A stretch of DNA of 8,220 nt, taken from assembly GCA_031285465.1 (NCBI GenBank), contig JAITWD010000197.1:1-8220 (forward strand), given 5' to 3'. Each line of letters begins with the position of its first letter. Position 1 is the first letter of the stretch. Below the pieces are notes generated by a model. It worked only from the letters and a program-made list of their open reading frames with translations, did no database searches and was not told where the DNA came from. This DNA is from Lachnospiraceae bacterium. GTDB taxonomy: Bacteria; Bacillota; Clostridia; Lachnospirales; Lachnospiraceae. This document shows positions 1 through 5,434 of this stretch, one piece after another. A program made the position numbers and the translations under genes.

Positions 1-837
1 CGATCGATTGGCCGCCACCCCACCGGCAATGGCAAAGGCCGGACTGCCCAAACGATGTACCGCCGCCATTGAGCGTTCAACCAACACGTCAATGACCGCC
101 TTCTGGAAAGAGGCCGCCACATCGGGTACATTGACCGCTTCCCCTTTCATCTGACAGGAATTCAGATAATTCAACACGGCCGACTTCAAGCCGCTGAAAC
201 TAAAATCAAATTCCGCGTCCTCCACCCGGGCACGGGGAAACTTAATCGCTTCCGGATTGCCCTCTTTTGACACCTGGTCAATATTCGTCCCGCCGGGATA
301 TCCTAAGCCAATGGCTCTTGCCACCTTATCAAAGGCCTCTCCCGCCGCGTCATCACGGGTCCGGCCAATAATCTCATATTCACCATAATCTTTTACCGCC
401 ACCAGATGCGAATGCCCCCCCGATACCACCAAACAGGTAAAGGGCGGGACCAGCTCTTTATTTTCAATATAGTTGGCACAAATATGTCCTTCAATGTGAT
501 GAACACCGATCAGCGGAATACCCGCCGCAAAACCCAGCGCCTTGGCAAAGGAAACCCCCACCAGTAACGCACCGACCAGTCCGGGACCATAGGTTACGGC
601 AATAGCATCAATATCGCCAAGTGAAGCGCCGGCTTCGGCCAGTGCCTGGGTTGTCACCTGGTTGATCTTTTCGATATGCTTGCGGGAAGCCAGTTCCGGC
701 ACCACCCCGCCATATTCGGTATGCAGGGCGATCTGCGAGTAAATAACGTTGGACAGCACCTCCCTGCCGTTCTTTACCACCGCCGCCGCCGTTTCATCAC
801 AAGAACTCTCAATTGCCAAAATCAATACATCACCCAT
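1..837 (-). CDS. tsaD: tRNA N6-adenosine threonylcarbamoyltransferase TsaD, C-terminus cut off by window edge
   Basis: TsaD is the catalytic subunit that transfers the threonylcarbamoyl group from threonylcarbamoyl-AMP to N6 of A37 in ANN-decoding tRNAs, working in the cytoplasm with TsaB and TsaE. My translation of the reverse strand gives 279 residues of a family usually near 340, open to base 1. Visible hallmarks are the N-terminal AIESSCDET (residues 8-16), VPELASRKH, the metal-binding HIEGH (H114 and H118), VVSGGHSHL, the FDFSFSGLKSAVLN block, and GGVAANRS at the very edge (272-279), which belongs to the ASKHA-fold nucleotide site. The ATG at 835-837 lies 6 bp after the stop of the DUF6715-like gene. 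Its Shine-Dalgarno is weak, so translation is probably coupled to that gene. Nothing looks broken. The identification is secure; only the missing C-terminus cannot be judged. Confidence 0.97.
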   Translation of the reverse strand, partial: MGDVLILAIESSCDETAAAVVKNGREVLSNVIYSQIALHTEYGGVVPELASRKHIEKINQVTTQALAEAGASLGDIDAIAVTYGPGLVGALLVGVSFAKALGFAAGIPLIGVHHIEGHICANYIENKELVPPFTCLVVSGGHSHLVAVKDYGEYEIIGRTRDDAAGEAFDKVARAIGLGYPGGTNIDQVSKEGNPEAIKFPRARVEDAEFDFSFSGLKSAVLNYLNSCQMKGEAVNVPDVAASFQKAVIDVLVERSMAAVHRLGSPAFAIAGGVAANRS

Positions 838-843
838 TGCCAC

Positions 844-1440
844 TTACTCTACTCCCGTATTATTTGCCACTAATTCCCAGCCCATGATCTTCCAATGACC
901 ATCGGCATCTTTACGCAGGACAAAGCGATGATTACTCTCCGGTGCCATGGAGGTTCCCGTTCGGAAGTAAAAAAAGCAATGCAAACGGGCACACTCATAT
1001 CCCTCATGAACATAATAATCCACATCAACACTGTCGGAAAGCGCATAACTGGACAGGGATATATCCATTGCTTTCTTAGATTGAATATCGGCCTTCATAC
1101 TGTCCACGTATTGAACCAGCGGATTGGCCGCCTTCAAATCCTCATCGAAAAGATTCTGTTGTTGTACTAAAATAGCGGTCAGCTCTTCATCGGTATAGTT
1201 TTCATTATATAAAACCTGATTGATCTGAGCATAGAATCTAAGCACCTCTTTAGGGGTGGGCGGATACTTGATGGAAAGATCGGTCGTCAAAACCTCCTGC
1301 ACCGCCGTGATCGATCCATTAATCTCACCCTCTGCGCCATTATCTTTATTACTCAGATAAAAGAAGTAGCCGACCACCAGCGCCGCAATAAACAGAGCCA
1401 CAACCATTAACTTTATCAGACCCTTACCGCTACTCTTCAT
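844..1440 (-). CDS. DUF6715-like single-pass membrane protein, function unknown
   Basis: This is a 198-residue protein with a short basic N-terminus (MKSSGKGLIK), one hydrophobic segment at about residues 10-29 (VVALFIAALVVGYFFYL), and a hydrophilic remainder probably exposed outside the membrane. The external part has the recognisable blocks YPPTPKEVLRFY (59-70), NYTDEEL (81-87), a SLSSYALSDSVDVDYY strand region (128-143) and a C-terminal HWKIMGWEL (182-190). These resemble what I know as the DUF6715 family of Lachnospiraceae; this assignment is from memory, not a search. The fold may be NTF2- or SnoaL-like, but that is inference. I chose the ATG at 1440 because AAGGAGG sits 8 nt upstream; an in-frame ATG at 1500 has no such site. 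It is immediately upstream of tsaD and likely co-transcribed with it. Nothing in the sequence shows a tRNA role. Confidence 0.85.
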   Translation of the reverse strand: MKSSGKGLIKLMVVALFIAALVVGYFFYLSNKDNGAEGEINGSITAVQEVLTTDLSIKYPPTPKEVLRFYAQINQVLYNENYTDEELTAILVQQQNLFDEDLKAANPLVQYVDSMKADIQSKKAMDISLSSYALSDSVDVDYYVHEGYECARLHCFFYFRTGTSMAPESNHRFVLRKDADGHWKIMGWELVANNTGVE

Positions 1441-1448
1441 GGGCAGTT

Positions 1449-1455
1449 CCTCCTT
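1449..1455 (-). promoter_or_regulatory. Shine-Dalgarno site deciding the start of the DUF6715-like gene
   Basis: The reverse strand reads AAGGAGG, a near-perfect anti-16S match, followed by 8 nt and then ATG at 1440. It lies inside the longer open frame that begins at 1500, and so argues that the first 20 residues of that longer frame are not translated. Confidence 0.85.
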
Positions 1456-1513
1456 AAGCATGTTTAGTAATATCGTTTTGTAACTATTCAGTACCTTCAT
1501 AGCTACACCGGTC

Positions 1514-1540
1514 TTTACATACTATTTTTTACATACTATT
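1514..1540. repeat. Two tandem copies of a 13-bp AT-rich motif
   Basis: TTTACATACTATT occurs at 1514-1526 and again at 1528-1540, separated by a single T, giving a 14-bp period. It lies in the 139-bp gap between rnz and the DUF6715-like gene. On the transcribed (minus) strand each copy reads AATAGTATGTAAA, and TAGTAT could serve as a poor -10 box, but I find no good -35 partner. I see no convincing terminator in the gap, so rnz may read through into the DUF6715-like gene and tsaD. The repeat is certain; any function is unknown. Confidence 0.8.
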
Positions 1541-1579
1541 CTTTATATGTTGTTCTTGATCATCATTCCTGATCGCTGT

Positions 1580-2509
1580 CTACTCATCAAACAATAATTC
1601 AGCCGTCTTCCCATCCTTACCGGCCTTGGCTTGCGGAAATATCTTCCATACTCCGGGCATGAATTCTTCCGCTCTGGTAAGCGACGGACTATAATGAGTA
1701 AGCCACATTTCCTTTACCCTCGCGTCTCTTGCCAACTCTGCCGCCTCATAAAAGGTCATATGTTTATGCTCCTTCGCCTTGACCAGCTTGTCCGCTTCGC
1801 CGTACATACCCTCGCACACAAACAGATCGGCCTCCGCTGCATTCTGGACGATCCTGGCGGTTGGCCTGGTATCGGTACAGTATGTAACCTTCAAGCCCTT
1901 TCGTGCCGGACCGAGCACCATCTGGGGCGTATAGGTGATTGGCTCACCATTGGCGTTCACCTCTTCAAGGGTTATGGTTTCACCTTTTTGCAGTTTATTC
2001 CAATATTTCTGTGGTATTCCCCTTTCCAATGCGTGATCGGCCATAAAACGACCGGCCCGCTCAACAATAATGCTATAACCATAGCATACTACATTATGAT
2101 GCACGCGAAAAGCCTTAATTGTAAATCCGTTACCTTCTATAGTCTCTTCCTCTTCCACCAGCTCACGGTAAATAATCTCAAACGGTAGCTCAGGAGCGAT
2201 CATCCGCAATGCCGAAACCACTCTGGTCAGTCCTTTCGGACCAACAACAAGCAGCGGCTCTGTCCGCTCTGCATTTCCCATTGTGAGAAGCATCCCGGGC
2301 AGTCCGCTGATATGGTCTGCATGATAATGAGTGAAACATATAATATCAATCGGTTTCGGGCTCCAGCCCTTTTCCTTCATGGCGATCTGCGTACCCTCGC
2401 CACAATCGATCAAAATACTTTGGCCGTTATATCGTGCCATAAGGGCGGTCAGCCACCGATAGGGCAGTGGCATCATCCCACCAGTTCCTAATAAACAAAC
2501 GTCTAACAT
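1580..2509 (-). CDS. rnz: Ribonuclease Z (tRNA 3' processing endonuclease), metallo-beta-lactamase fold
   Basis: RNase Z cuts precursor tRNAs just 3' of the discriminator base to make CCA-addable ends, as a cytoplasmic zinc hydrolase. The protein has 309 residues, the usual short-form (RNase ZS) length. It opens with the beta-strand and glycine loop LLGTGGMMPLP (6-16). The zinc motif is FTHYHADHISGLPG, with ligands H61, H63, D65 and H66. Further ligands or catalytic positions appear to be H138 (RVHHNVVCYGY), D213 in CTDTRPT, H250 in HKHMTF (the position of the family HST/HEAT motif) and H272 in LTHYSP. The PKG at 91-93 fits the start of the exosite-like region. The start ATG has GAGG 6 nt upstream. 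It lies 33 bp after the CxxC protein gene and is probably in one operon with it. A generic MBL hydrolase is the alternative, but the LPG, CTDTRP and THYSP context favours RNase Z. Confidence 0.93.
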   Translation of the reverse strand: MLDVCLLGTGGMMPLPYRWLTALMARYNGQSILIDCGEGTQIAMKEKGWSPKPIDIICFTHYHADHISGLPGMLLTMGNAERTEPLLVVGPKGLTRVVSALRMIAPELPFEIIYRELVEEEETIEGNGFTIKAFRVHHNVVCYGYSIIVERAGRFMADHALERGIPQKYWNKLQKGETITLEEVNANGEPITYTPQMVLGPARKGLKVTYCTDTRPTARIVQNAAEADLFVCEGMYGEADKLVKAKEHKHMTFYEAAELARDARVKEMWLTHYSPSLTRAEEFMPGVWKIFPQAKAGKDGKTAELLFDE

Positions 2510-2542
2510 AAAATCCTCTACCTAACTAAAATAATACTAATC

Positions 2543-2812
2543 TCAAACTAATTCATTTGCTTCGGTAATTTCTGGAGGAATCTTGAAATCACCGATCATT
2601 TTATCATAACACTCTTCACACAGGTCAAAGGAATGGGTCTCACCATCTTTATTGCTAAAATATCCAAATTTATATGCGGCACTGAAAAGACCTTCTTTAA
2701 CAATATTATTTTCCACCTTGATAACCTTTTTACATTTGTTGCAAATAATGGTAAATATTTCTTCTTTCGGCTGACTATCTGCCCCGGTCTTATCATTCTC
2801 ATAAATACGCAT
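2543..2812 (-). CDS. Small zinc-ribbon-like CxxC...CxxC protein, function unknown
   Basis: The protein has 89 residues. It has one pair of cysteines in IICNKCKK (C24, C27) and a second in DLCEECYDKM (C65, C68), 37 residues apart. Between them is a conserved-looking aromatic segment (GLFSAAYKFGYFSNKDGETHSF). Four cysteines in two CxxC pairs suggest a structural zinc site of rubredoxin-knuckle type; that is inference from spacing alone. There is no signal peptide and no membrane segment, so it is probably cytoplasmic. I selected the ATG at 2812 because GGGAGG lies 6 nt upstream. A longer frame from 2908 would run through the promoter's -10 box and has no ribosome binding site. It is first in its transcription unit and is followed by rnz after 33 bp. 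I recall similar hypothetical proteins in Lachnospiraceae but no known role. Confidence 0.82.
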   Translation of the reverse strand: MRIYENDKTGADSQPKEEIFTIICNKCKKVIKVENNIVKEGLFSAAYKFGYFSNKDGETHSFDLCEECYDKMIGDFKIPPEITEANELV

Positions 2813-2818
2813 TATTTT

Positions 2819-2824
2819 CCTCCC
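2819..2824 (-). promoter_or_regulatory. Shine-Dalgarno site deciding the start of the CxxC protein
   Basis: The reverse strand carries GGGAGG, then 6 nt, then ATG at 2812. This supports the 89-residue product over the 121-residue frame that opens at 2908. Confidence 0.85.
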
Positions 2825-2864
2825 TATTTCCCCCAATAGTCGGTTACTTCGACATCCACCTATT

Positions 2865-2892
2865 ATTATACATGAATATCGGTCTAAATCCA
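2865..2892 (-). promoter_or_regulatory. Probable sigma-A-type promoter of the CxxC protein-rnz unit
   Basis: The minus strand has a perfect -10 hexamer TATAAT (2865-2870) preceded by TG, and a weak -35 TGGATT (2887-2892) with a 16-nt spacer. Transcription would start near 2858, leaving a leader of about 45 nt before the ATG at 2812. A perfect -10 in AT-rich non-coding DNA directly upstream of a gene with a strong ribosome binding site is good support. The poor -35 lowers certainty. Confidence 0.65.
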
Positions 2893-2978
2893 GTGGTAAT
2901 TGTTCCAACCAATTCCATAGAATGTTGCGTATTCCTTATTTTTCTTTTTAAACGTTATTTTAACGATATTATTCTTTT

Positions 2979-3106
2979 TTAGGGAAACGCTGATTAAAGC
3001 GTTTCCCGCGCCGGATTTGCGGCGCGAAGTGCCAATCTCCCTTGCAAATTCGTGCGCATCCCGCGGAGCGTCTAAGGAAACACTGCTTTAATCAGTGTTT
3101 CCTTAG
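2979..3106. repeat. Palindromic 128-bp element with inverted ends and three hairpins (MITE/REP-like)
   Basis: The outer 22 bp at each end are inverted copies of one another, 19 of 22 identical, both ending in GGAAAC(G/A)CTGATTAAAGC when read inward. Each end is also itself palindromic. The left hairpin has a perfect 10-bp stem (GGGAAACGCT, 2982-2991, with 2998-3007). The right hairpin has a perfect 14-bp stem (CTAAGGAAACACTG, 3072-3085, with 3093-3106). A third perfect stem of 7 bp (CGCGCCG, 3007-3013, with 3020-3026) lies in the GC-rich core. The core also has the inverted pair ATTTGC (3015-3020) and GCAAAT (3044-3049). There is no open frame inside. It sits 11 nt after the tsaB-rimI stop. 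No T-tract follows on the transcribed strand, so a plain intrinsic terminator is unlikely. A shorter relative lies at 5387-5424. Confidence 0.85.
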
Positions 3107-3117
3107 AAATATCTATT

Positions 3118-4263
3118 TTAACCATGTGCTTTTATCATTATCAAACCATCCTCCACCGGCTTTTCATAAAAATCCGGACGGCGACCGGACACCTCAAAGC
3201 CCAACCGCTCATATAGCTTGATAGCCGCCTGATTGCTGGCTCTAACCTCCAAAACAAAGTCGGTTATCCCTGCCGATTGGGCTTCAGCAAGCATTTGCTC
3301 CATCAAACGAAGGGCAATACCTTTGCGGCGGTGCTCACCAGCCACCAGCACATTGGTGATCTGACCCTCTCCCACGATATAGCGCACTCCACAGGCACCG
3401 ATCGGCTGTCCCGCTAACTCCGCTACATAATAGTATGCATAATCGGCCGCAATCATTTCCAAAAAATCATCGGCCGACCAGGGCATGGTAAAAACCTTTG
3501 CTTCTAATGCACTGACCGCCGCCACATCATCAATCTCCATCCGACGGATGATCACAGGTGACTGAGCGGCCTTTTCCCGTTCCGCCTGCGATAATCGCAA
3601 ATAGATCGGAGCATGATCGGCGGCGGTAACCACCTCGCCTTGTTGCATATACCGACCGGCAAGCACCGCAATCGTTGCTGCGCGCTGCCGGTTCATATGT
3701 GCCGGTGCGATACTGTAGGGCACCTTCATCAGCTCCTTAAGGCGATCACTAAAAACCGGAACACCATCACCCAGAAAAATAATCGGCCGTCCCATCGCAT
3801 TTAACCGATCGGCGATCGTGCCAATATCCACCGCACACTGTTCCAGCAGTATTTTAAATCCCATCGCATGGTCACCTTCAAAGGCATAAATACCGGTGTA
3901 AACCTGATCACGCCGAGCATCCATAAGCGGACAGACCAGTTTATCGGTCCCGTATAAGTTGAAGGCTAAACCATCCACCGTCGGAATCTCCACCAACGGT
4001 TTGTCTAATGCCATCCCCAATCCCTTTGCCATCGCTGAACCGATCCGCAAGCCAGTAAAAGAGCCGGGACCGGCTGAAATCGCAATGGCATCAACACTGT
4101 TAAGATCGGTTTCGGTCATCTTAGTGATTTCTGCCAACATCGGCAACAGGGTTTGCGAATGGGTCTTCTTAAATTGAGTACTATATTCAGCAATTACAAC
4201 ATCATCTTCCACGATGGCAGCCGATGCCACCAAGCCGGAACTATCCAGTGCAACAATTTTCAA
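3118..4263 (-). CDS. tsaB/rimI: TsaB-RimI fusion: t6A complex dimerisation subunit joined to ribosomal protein S18 alanine acetyltransferase
   Basis: This is a 381-residue two-domain protein. Residues 1-235 are TsaB, the inactive TsaD paralogue that dimerises with TsaD for tRNA t6A37 synthesis. They show MKIVALDSSG at the start, ISAGPGSFTGLRIG (62-75), MDARRDQVYTG (114-124) and the family tail APIYLRLSQAERE (218-230). Residues 236-381 form a complete GNAT domain of RimI type, which acetylates the N-terminal alanine of S18. They show the acetyl-CoA loop HRRKGIA (311-317), LEVRASNQAAIKLYERLGF (338-356) and a FYEKPVEDGLIM end. The two genes are usually separate neighbours. Here the frame is continuous with no linker stop, although two separately acting domains are still possible. 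The start is TTG (4261-4263), with GGAGG 10 nt upstream; TTGA overlaps the tsaE stop, implying translational coupling. I see no defect in either half. Confidence 0.95.
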   Translation of the reverse strand: MKIVALDSSGLVASAAIVEDDVVIAEYSTQFKKTHSQTLLPMLAEITKMTETDLNSVDAIAISAGPGSFTGLRIGSAMAKGLGMALDKPLVEIPTVDGLAFNLYGTDKLVCPLMDARRDQVYTGIYAFEGDHAMGFKILLEQCAVDIGTIADRLNAMGRPIIFLGDGVPVFSDRLKELMKVPYSIAPAHMNRQRAATIAVLAGRYMQQGEVVTAADHAPIYLRLSQAEREKAAQSPVIIRRMEIDDVAAVSALEAKVFTMPWSADDFLEMIAADYAYYYVAELAGQPIGACGVRYIVGEGQITNVLVAGEHRRKGIALRLMEQMLAEAQSAGITDFVLEVRASNQAAIKLYERLGFEVSGRRPDFYEKPVEDGLIMIKAHG

Positions 4264-4700
4264 TTCAATATATCCTCCACCTTTATCCGGCGATAATCAA
4301 AACCACGTTGTACATCCTTTTCGATCGTAATACGGATATAATGCTTCGGCAGGATCGATTCGATCAGCCCGGCCCATTCGATCAGACACAGACCCTTTCC
4401 ATAAACATAATCATCATACCCAATCTCGTCCATTTCCTCGACATCACCGATCCGATACACATCATAATGATAAAAGGGCATTCGCCCACCTTCATATTCC
4501 TGCAAAATAGTAAAGGTCGGACTGACCACCGCTTCTTCTATACCAAGGCCGGCCGCCACACCTTGGGTAAAGACCGTCTTTCCACAGCCAAGGTCACCGA
4601 TCAGCGCAAACACCGCTCCGGGAACGGCCGTTTTACCCATCTCACAGCCTATCATAAATGTTTCCTGGGCGCTACCCGATTCAATCACCCTAATGCTCAT
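4260..4700 (-). CDS. tsaE: TsaE, ATPase of the tRNA t6A37 threonylcarbamoyl-transfer complex
   Basis: TsaE is a P-loop ATPase that binds the TsaB-TsaD heterodimer and is needed for repeated rounds of t6A synthesis in bacteria. The 146-residue length is typical. Visible motifs are the Walker A loop GDLGCGKT (35-42, with C in place of the common A), SPTFTILQEY (60-69), HYDVYRI (78-84) and CLIEWA (105-110), all in family order and spacing. The ATG at 4700 has AGGAG 6 nt upstream. It follows the YcxB gene after 54 bp, and its TGA overlaps the TTG start of tsaB-rimI by four bases. The three genes are therefore very likely one transcript, with tsaE and tsaB-rimI translationally coupled. Confidence 0.97.
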   Translation of the reverse strand: MSIRVIESGSAQETFMIGCEMGKTAVPGAVFALIGDLGCGKTVFTQGVAAGLGIEEAVVSPTFTILQEYEGGRMPFYHYDVYRIGDVEEMDEIGYDDYVYGKGLCLIEWAGLIESILPKHYIRITIEKDVQRGFDYRRIKVEDILN

Positions 4701-4754
4701 TTTAGGCTCCTTTACTTTTATTTCAATCTTATAACTGATCCACTGCTTCCGCTA

Positions 4755-5228
4755 CTAAAACCGGATTTTCACCTTCGCCGGCGGCATATTGGCCGATATT
4801 ATGGCGATTGCTTCGGTTGTCTGTCCCCCCAGATCCTTTCGCGGAAAAATACAGGCATTAACCTTCGATGTATATATGACGATACTTTTCCTGGTTCCAA
4901 CCGCCTTATATAACATATCCCATGCCACTTCCACTTGATCCTCACCCTGCGAAATCTGAATCCCCTCATCTCCCAGCACATAATGGATCGGATTTTTGAA
5001 GGCCGGTGTCCTTAGCATCTGCTGGCGCGACTTCAAAAAAAGGCTCCACGGCGTATAGGCCAACACGACCAAACCGCCGATCAAGGCCAGCACATTACCA
5101 TTATAAAAAAACAATACCACCATCAATGCACCCATACAATTACCCACCAGTCCCGTGGCACCTGTATAGGTATGATGCAACATATAGTCATATAATATTC
5201 CCGGTGTTATTTTAACATCAAATTCCAT
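4755..5228 (-). CDS. YcxB-family membrane protein
   Basis: The protein has 157 residues. The N-terminal part has two predicted membrane segments close together (about 26-42 and 45-65, separated by YNGN). The C-terminal half matches the YcxB-like domain pattern: YVLGDEGIQIS (83-93), VEVAWDMLYKAVGTRKSIVIY (99-119), and NACIFPRKDL (124-133), the family's (I/F)P(K/R)(K/R) signature. YcxB-like proteins have no established function that I know; the C-terminal domain is predicted to be cytoplasmic and PH-like. The ATG at 5228 is about 10 nt after a GGGAG. A good promoter lies at 5307-5334 and leaves a leader of about 72 nt. It is first in the unit that continues into tsaE and tsaB-rimI. No link to tRNA modification is visible. 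Confidence 0.85.
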   Translation of the reverse strand: MEFDVKITPGILYDYMLHHTYTGATGLVGNCMGALMVVLFFYNGNVLALIGGLVVLAYTPWSLFLKSRQQMLRTPAFKNPIHYVLGDEGIQISQGEDQVEVAWDMLYKAVGTRKSIVIYTSKVNACIFPRKDLGGQTTEAIAIISANMPPAKVKIRF

Positions 5229-5306
5229 CGCGTACTCACTCCCATCGGTTTTACCGTCAAATCCACTTCCCTTTGTCCTCTGCTGACATTAATCCACGTC
5301 TTTTCC

Positions 5307-5334
5307 ATTATACTAAAAAATAGATAAAGTGCAA
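5307..5334 (-). promoter_or_regulatory. Probable promoter of the ycxB-like, tsaE, tsaB-rimI unit
   Basis: The minus strand reads TTGCAC (-35, 5329-5334), a 16-nt spacer rich in T, then a perfect TATAAT (-10, 5307-5312). The predicted start near 5300 gives a 72-nt leader before the ATG at 5228. The promoter begins just after the T-tract of the upstream terminator. This compact arrangement fits a clean boundary between the exporter operon and the tsaE/tsaB unit. Confidence 0.75.
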
Positions 5335-5335
5335 G

Positions 5336-5380
5336 AAAAATCCTCACTAACTCTAGTGATACCTAAAAGTCAATGAGGAT
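5336..5380 (-). terminator. Probable intrinsic terminator of the ABC exporter operon
   Basis: On the minus strand ATCCTCA (5380-5374) can pair with TGAGGAT (5346-5340), followed at once by TTTTT (5340-5336). An alternative smaller stem, TCACTA/TAGTGA with a 4-nt loop (5344-5359), shares bases with it. Position supports the call: it lies after the permease stop and just before the next promoter. The stem is short and the large loop (27 nt) is unusual, so efficiency is doubtful. Confidence 0.5.
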
Positions 5381-5386
5381 AGTCCA

Positions 5387-5424
5387 CGTCTAAGGAAACA
5401 CTGATCAAATCAGCGTTTCCCTTG
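5387..5424. repeat. Short hairpin copy of the palindromic element found at 2979-3106
   Basis: Seventeen bases, CGTCTAAGGAAACACTG (5387-5403), are identical to 3069-3085. They pair with CAGCGTTTCC (5411-5420) to form a stem of about 12 bp with one mismatch. Read on the minus strand, AGGGAAACGCTGATT matches the outer left end of the long element, and ATCAGTGTTTCCTTAG matches its outer right end. The short copy can thus be viewed either as one arm of the long element or as a deletion form that keeps only the ends. It lies about 11 nt after the permease stop codon. Confidence 0.8.
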
Positions 5425-5434
5425 ATTTTTCCAC

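Noticed and set aside
546..551. GGAAAC inside tsaD as another repeat copy
   Set aside because: Only six bases match; it lies within conserved coding sequence and shows no palindrome.
1441..1500. Twenty extra N-terminal residues for the DUF6715-like protein
   Set aside because: The AAGGAGG site falls inside this stretch and points to the ATG at 1440, which also puts the basic residues directly before the membrane segment.
1631..2188. Plus-strand open frame of 185 codons
   Set aside because: It is entirely antisense to rnz, whose motifs are unmistakable; its Cys/His/Arg-rich translation is not protein-like.
2813..2908. N-terminal extension of the CxxC protein
   Set aside because: It contains a TATAAT promoter box and the ribosome binding site of the shorter form.
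2982..3106. Hairpins as ordinary intrinsic terminators of tsaB-rimI
   Set aside because: Read on the transcribed strand, neither hairpin is followed by a T-tract; the six T on the plus strand precede the left hairpin. The repeated, inverted-end structure is better explained as a repeat element.
2979..3106. CRISPR or riboswitch
   Set aside because: There are no regularly spaced direct repeats. The hairpins lie after a gene and upstream of the next promoter, not in a leader, and I recognise no aptamer consensus.
4224..4913. Open frame of 229 codons on the plus strand
   Set aside because: It lies opposite tsaE and the start of tsaB-rimI, has no recognisable domain, and its composition (rich in His, Arg, Pro and Ile) is that of an antisense shadow.
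5257..5289. Ten-codon leader peptide frame upstream of the YcxB gene
   Set aside because: It has no good ribosome binding site, no run of regulatory codons and no paired attenuator structure; it is likely chance.
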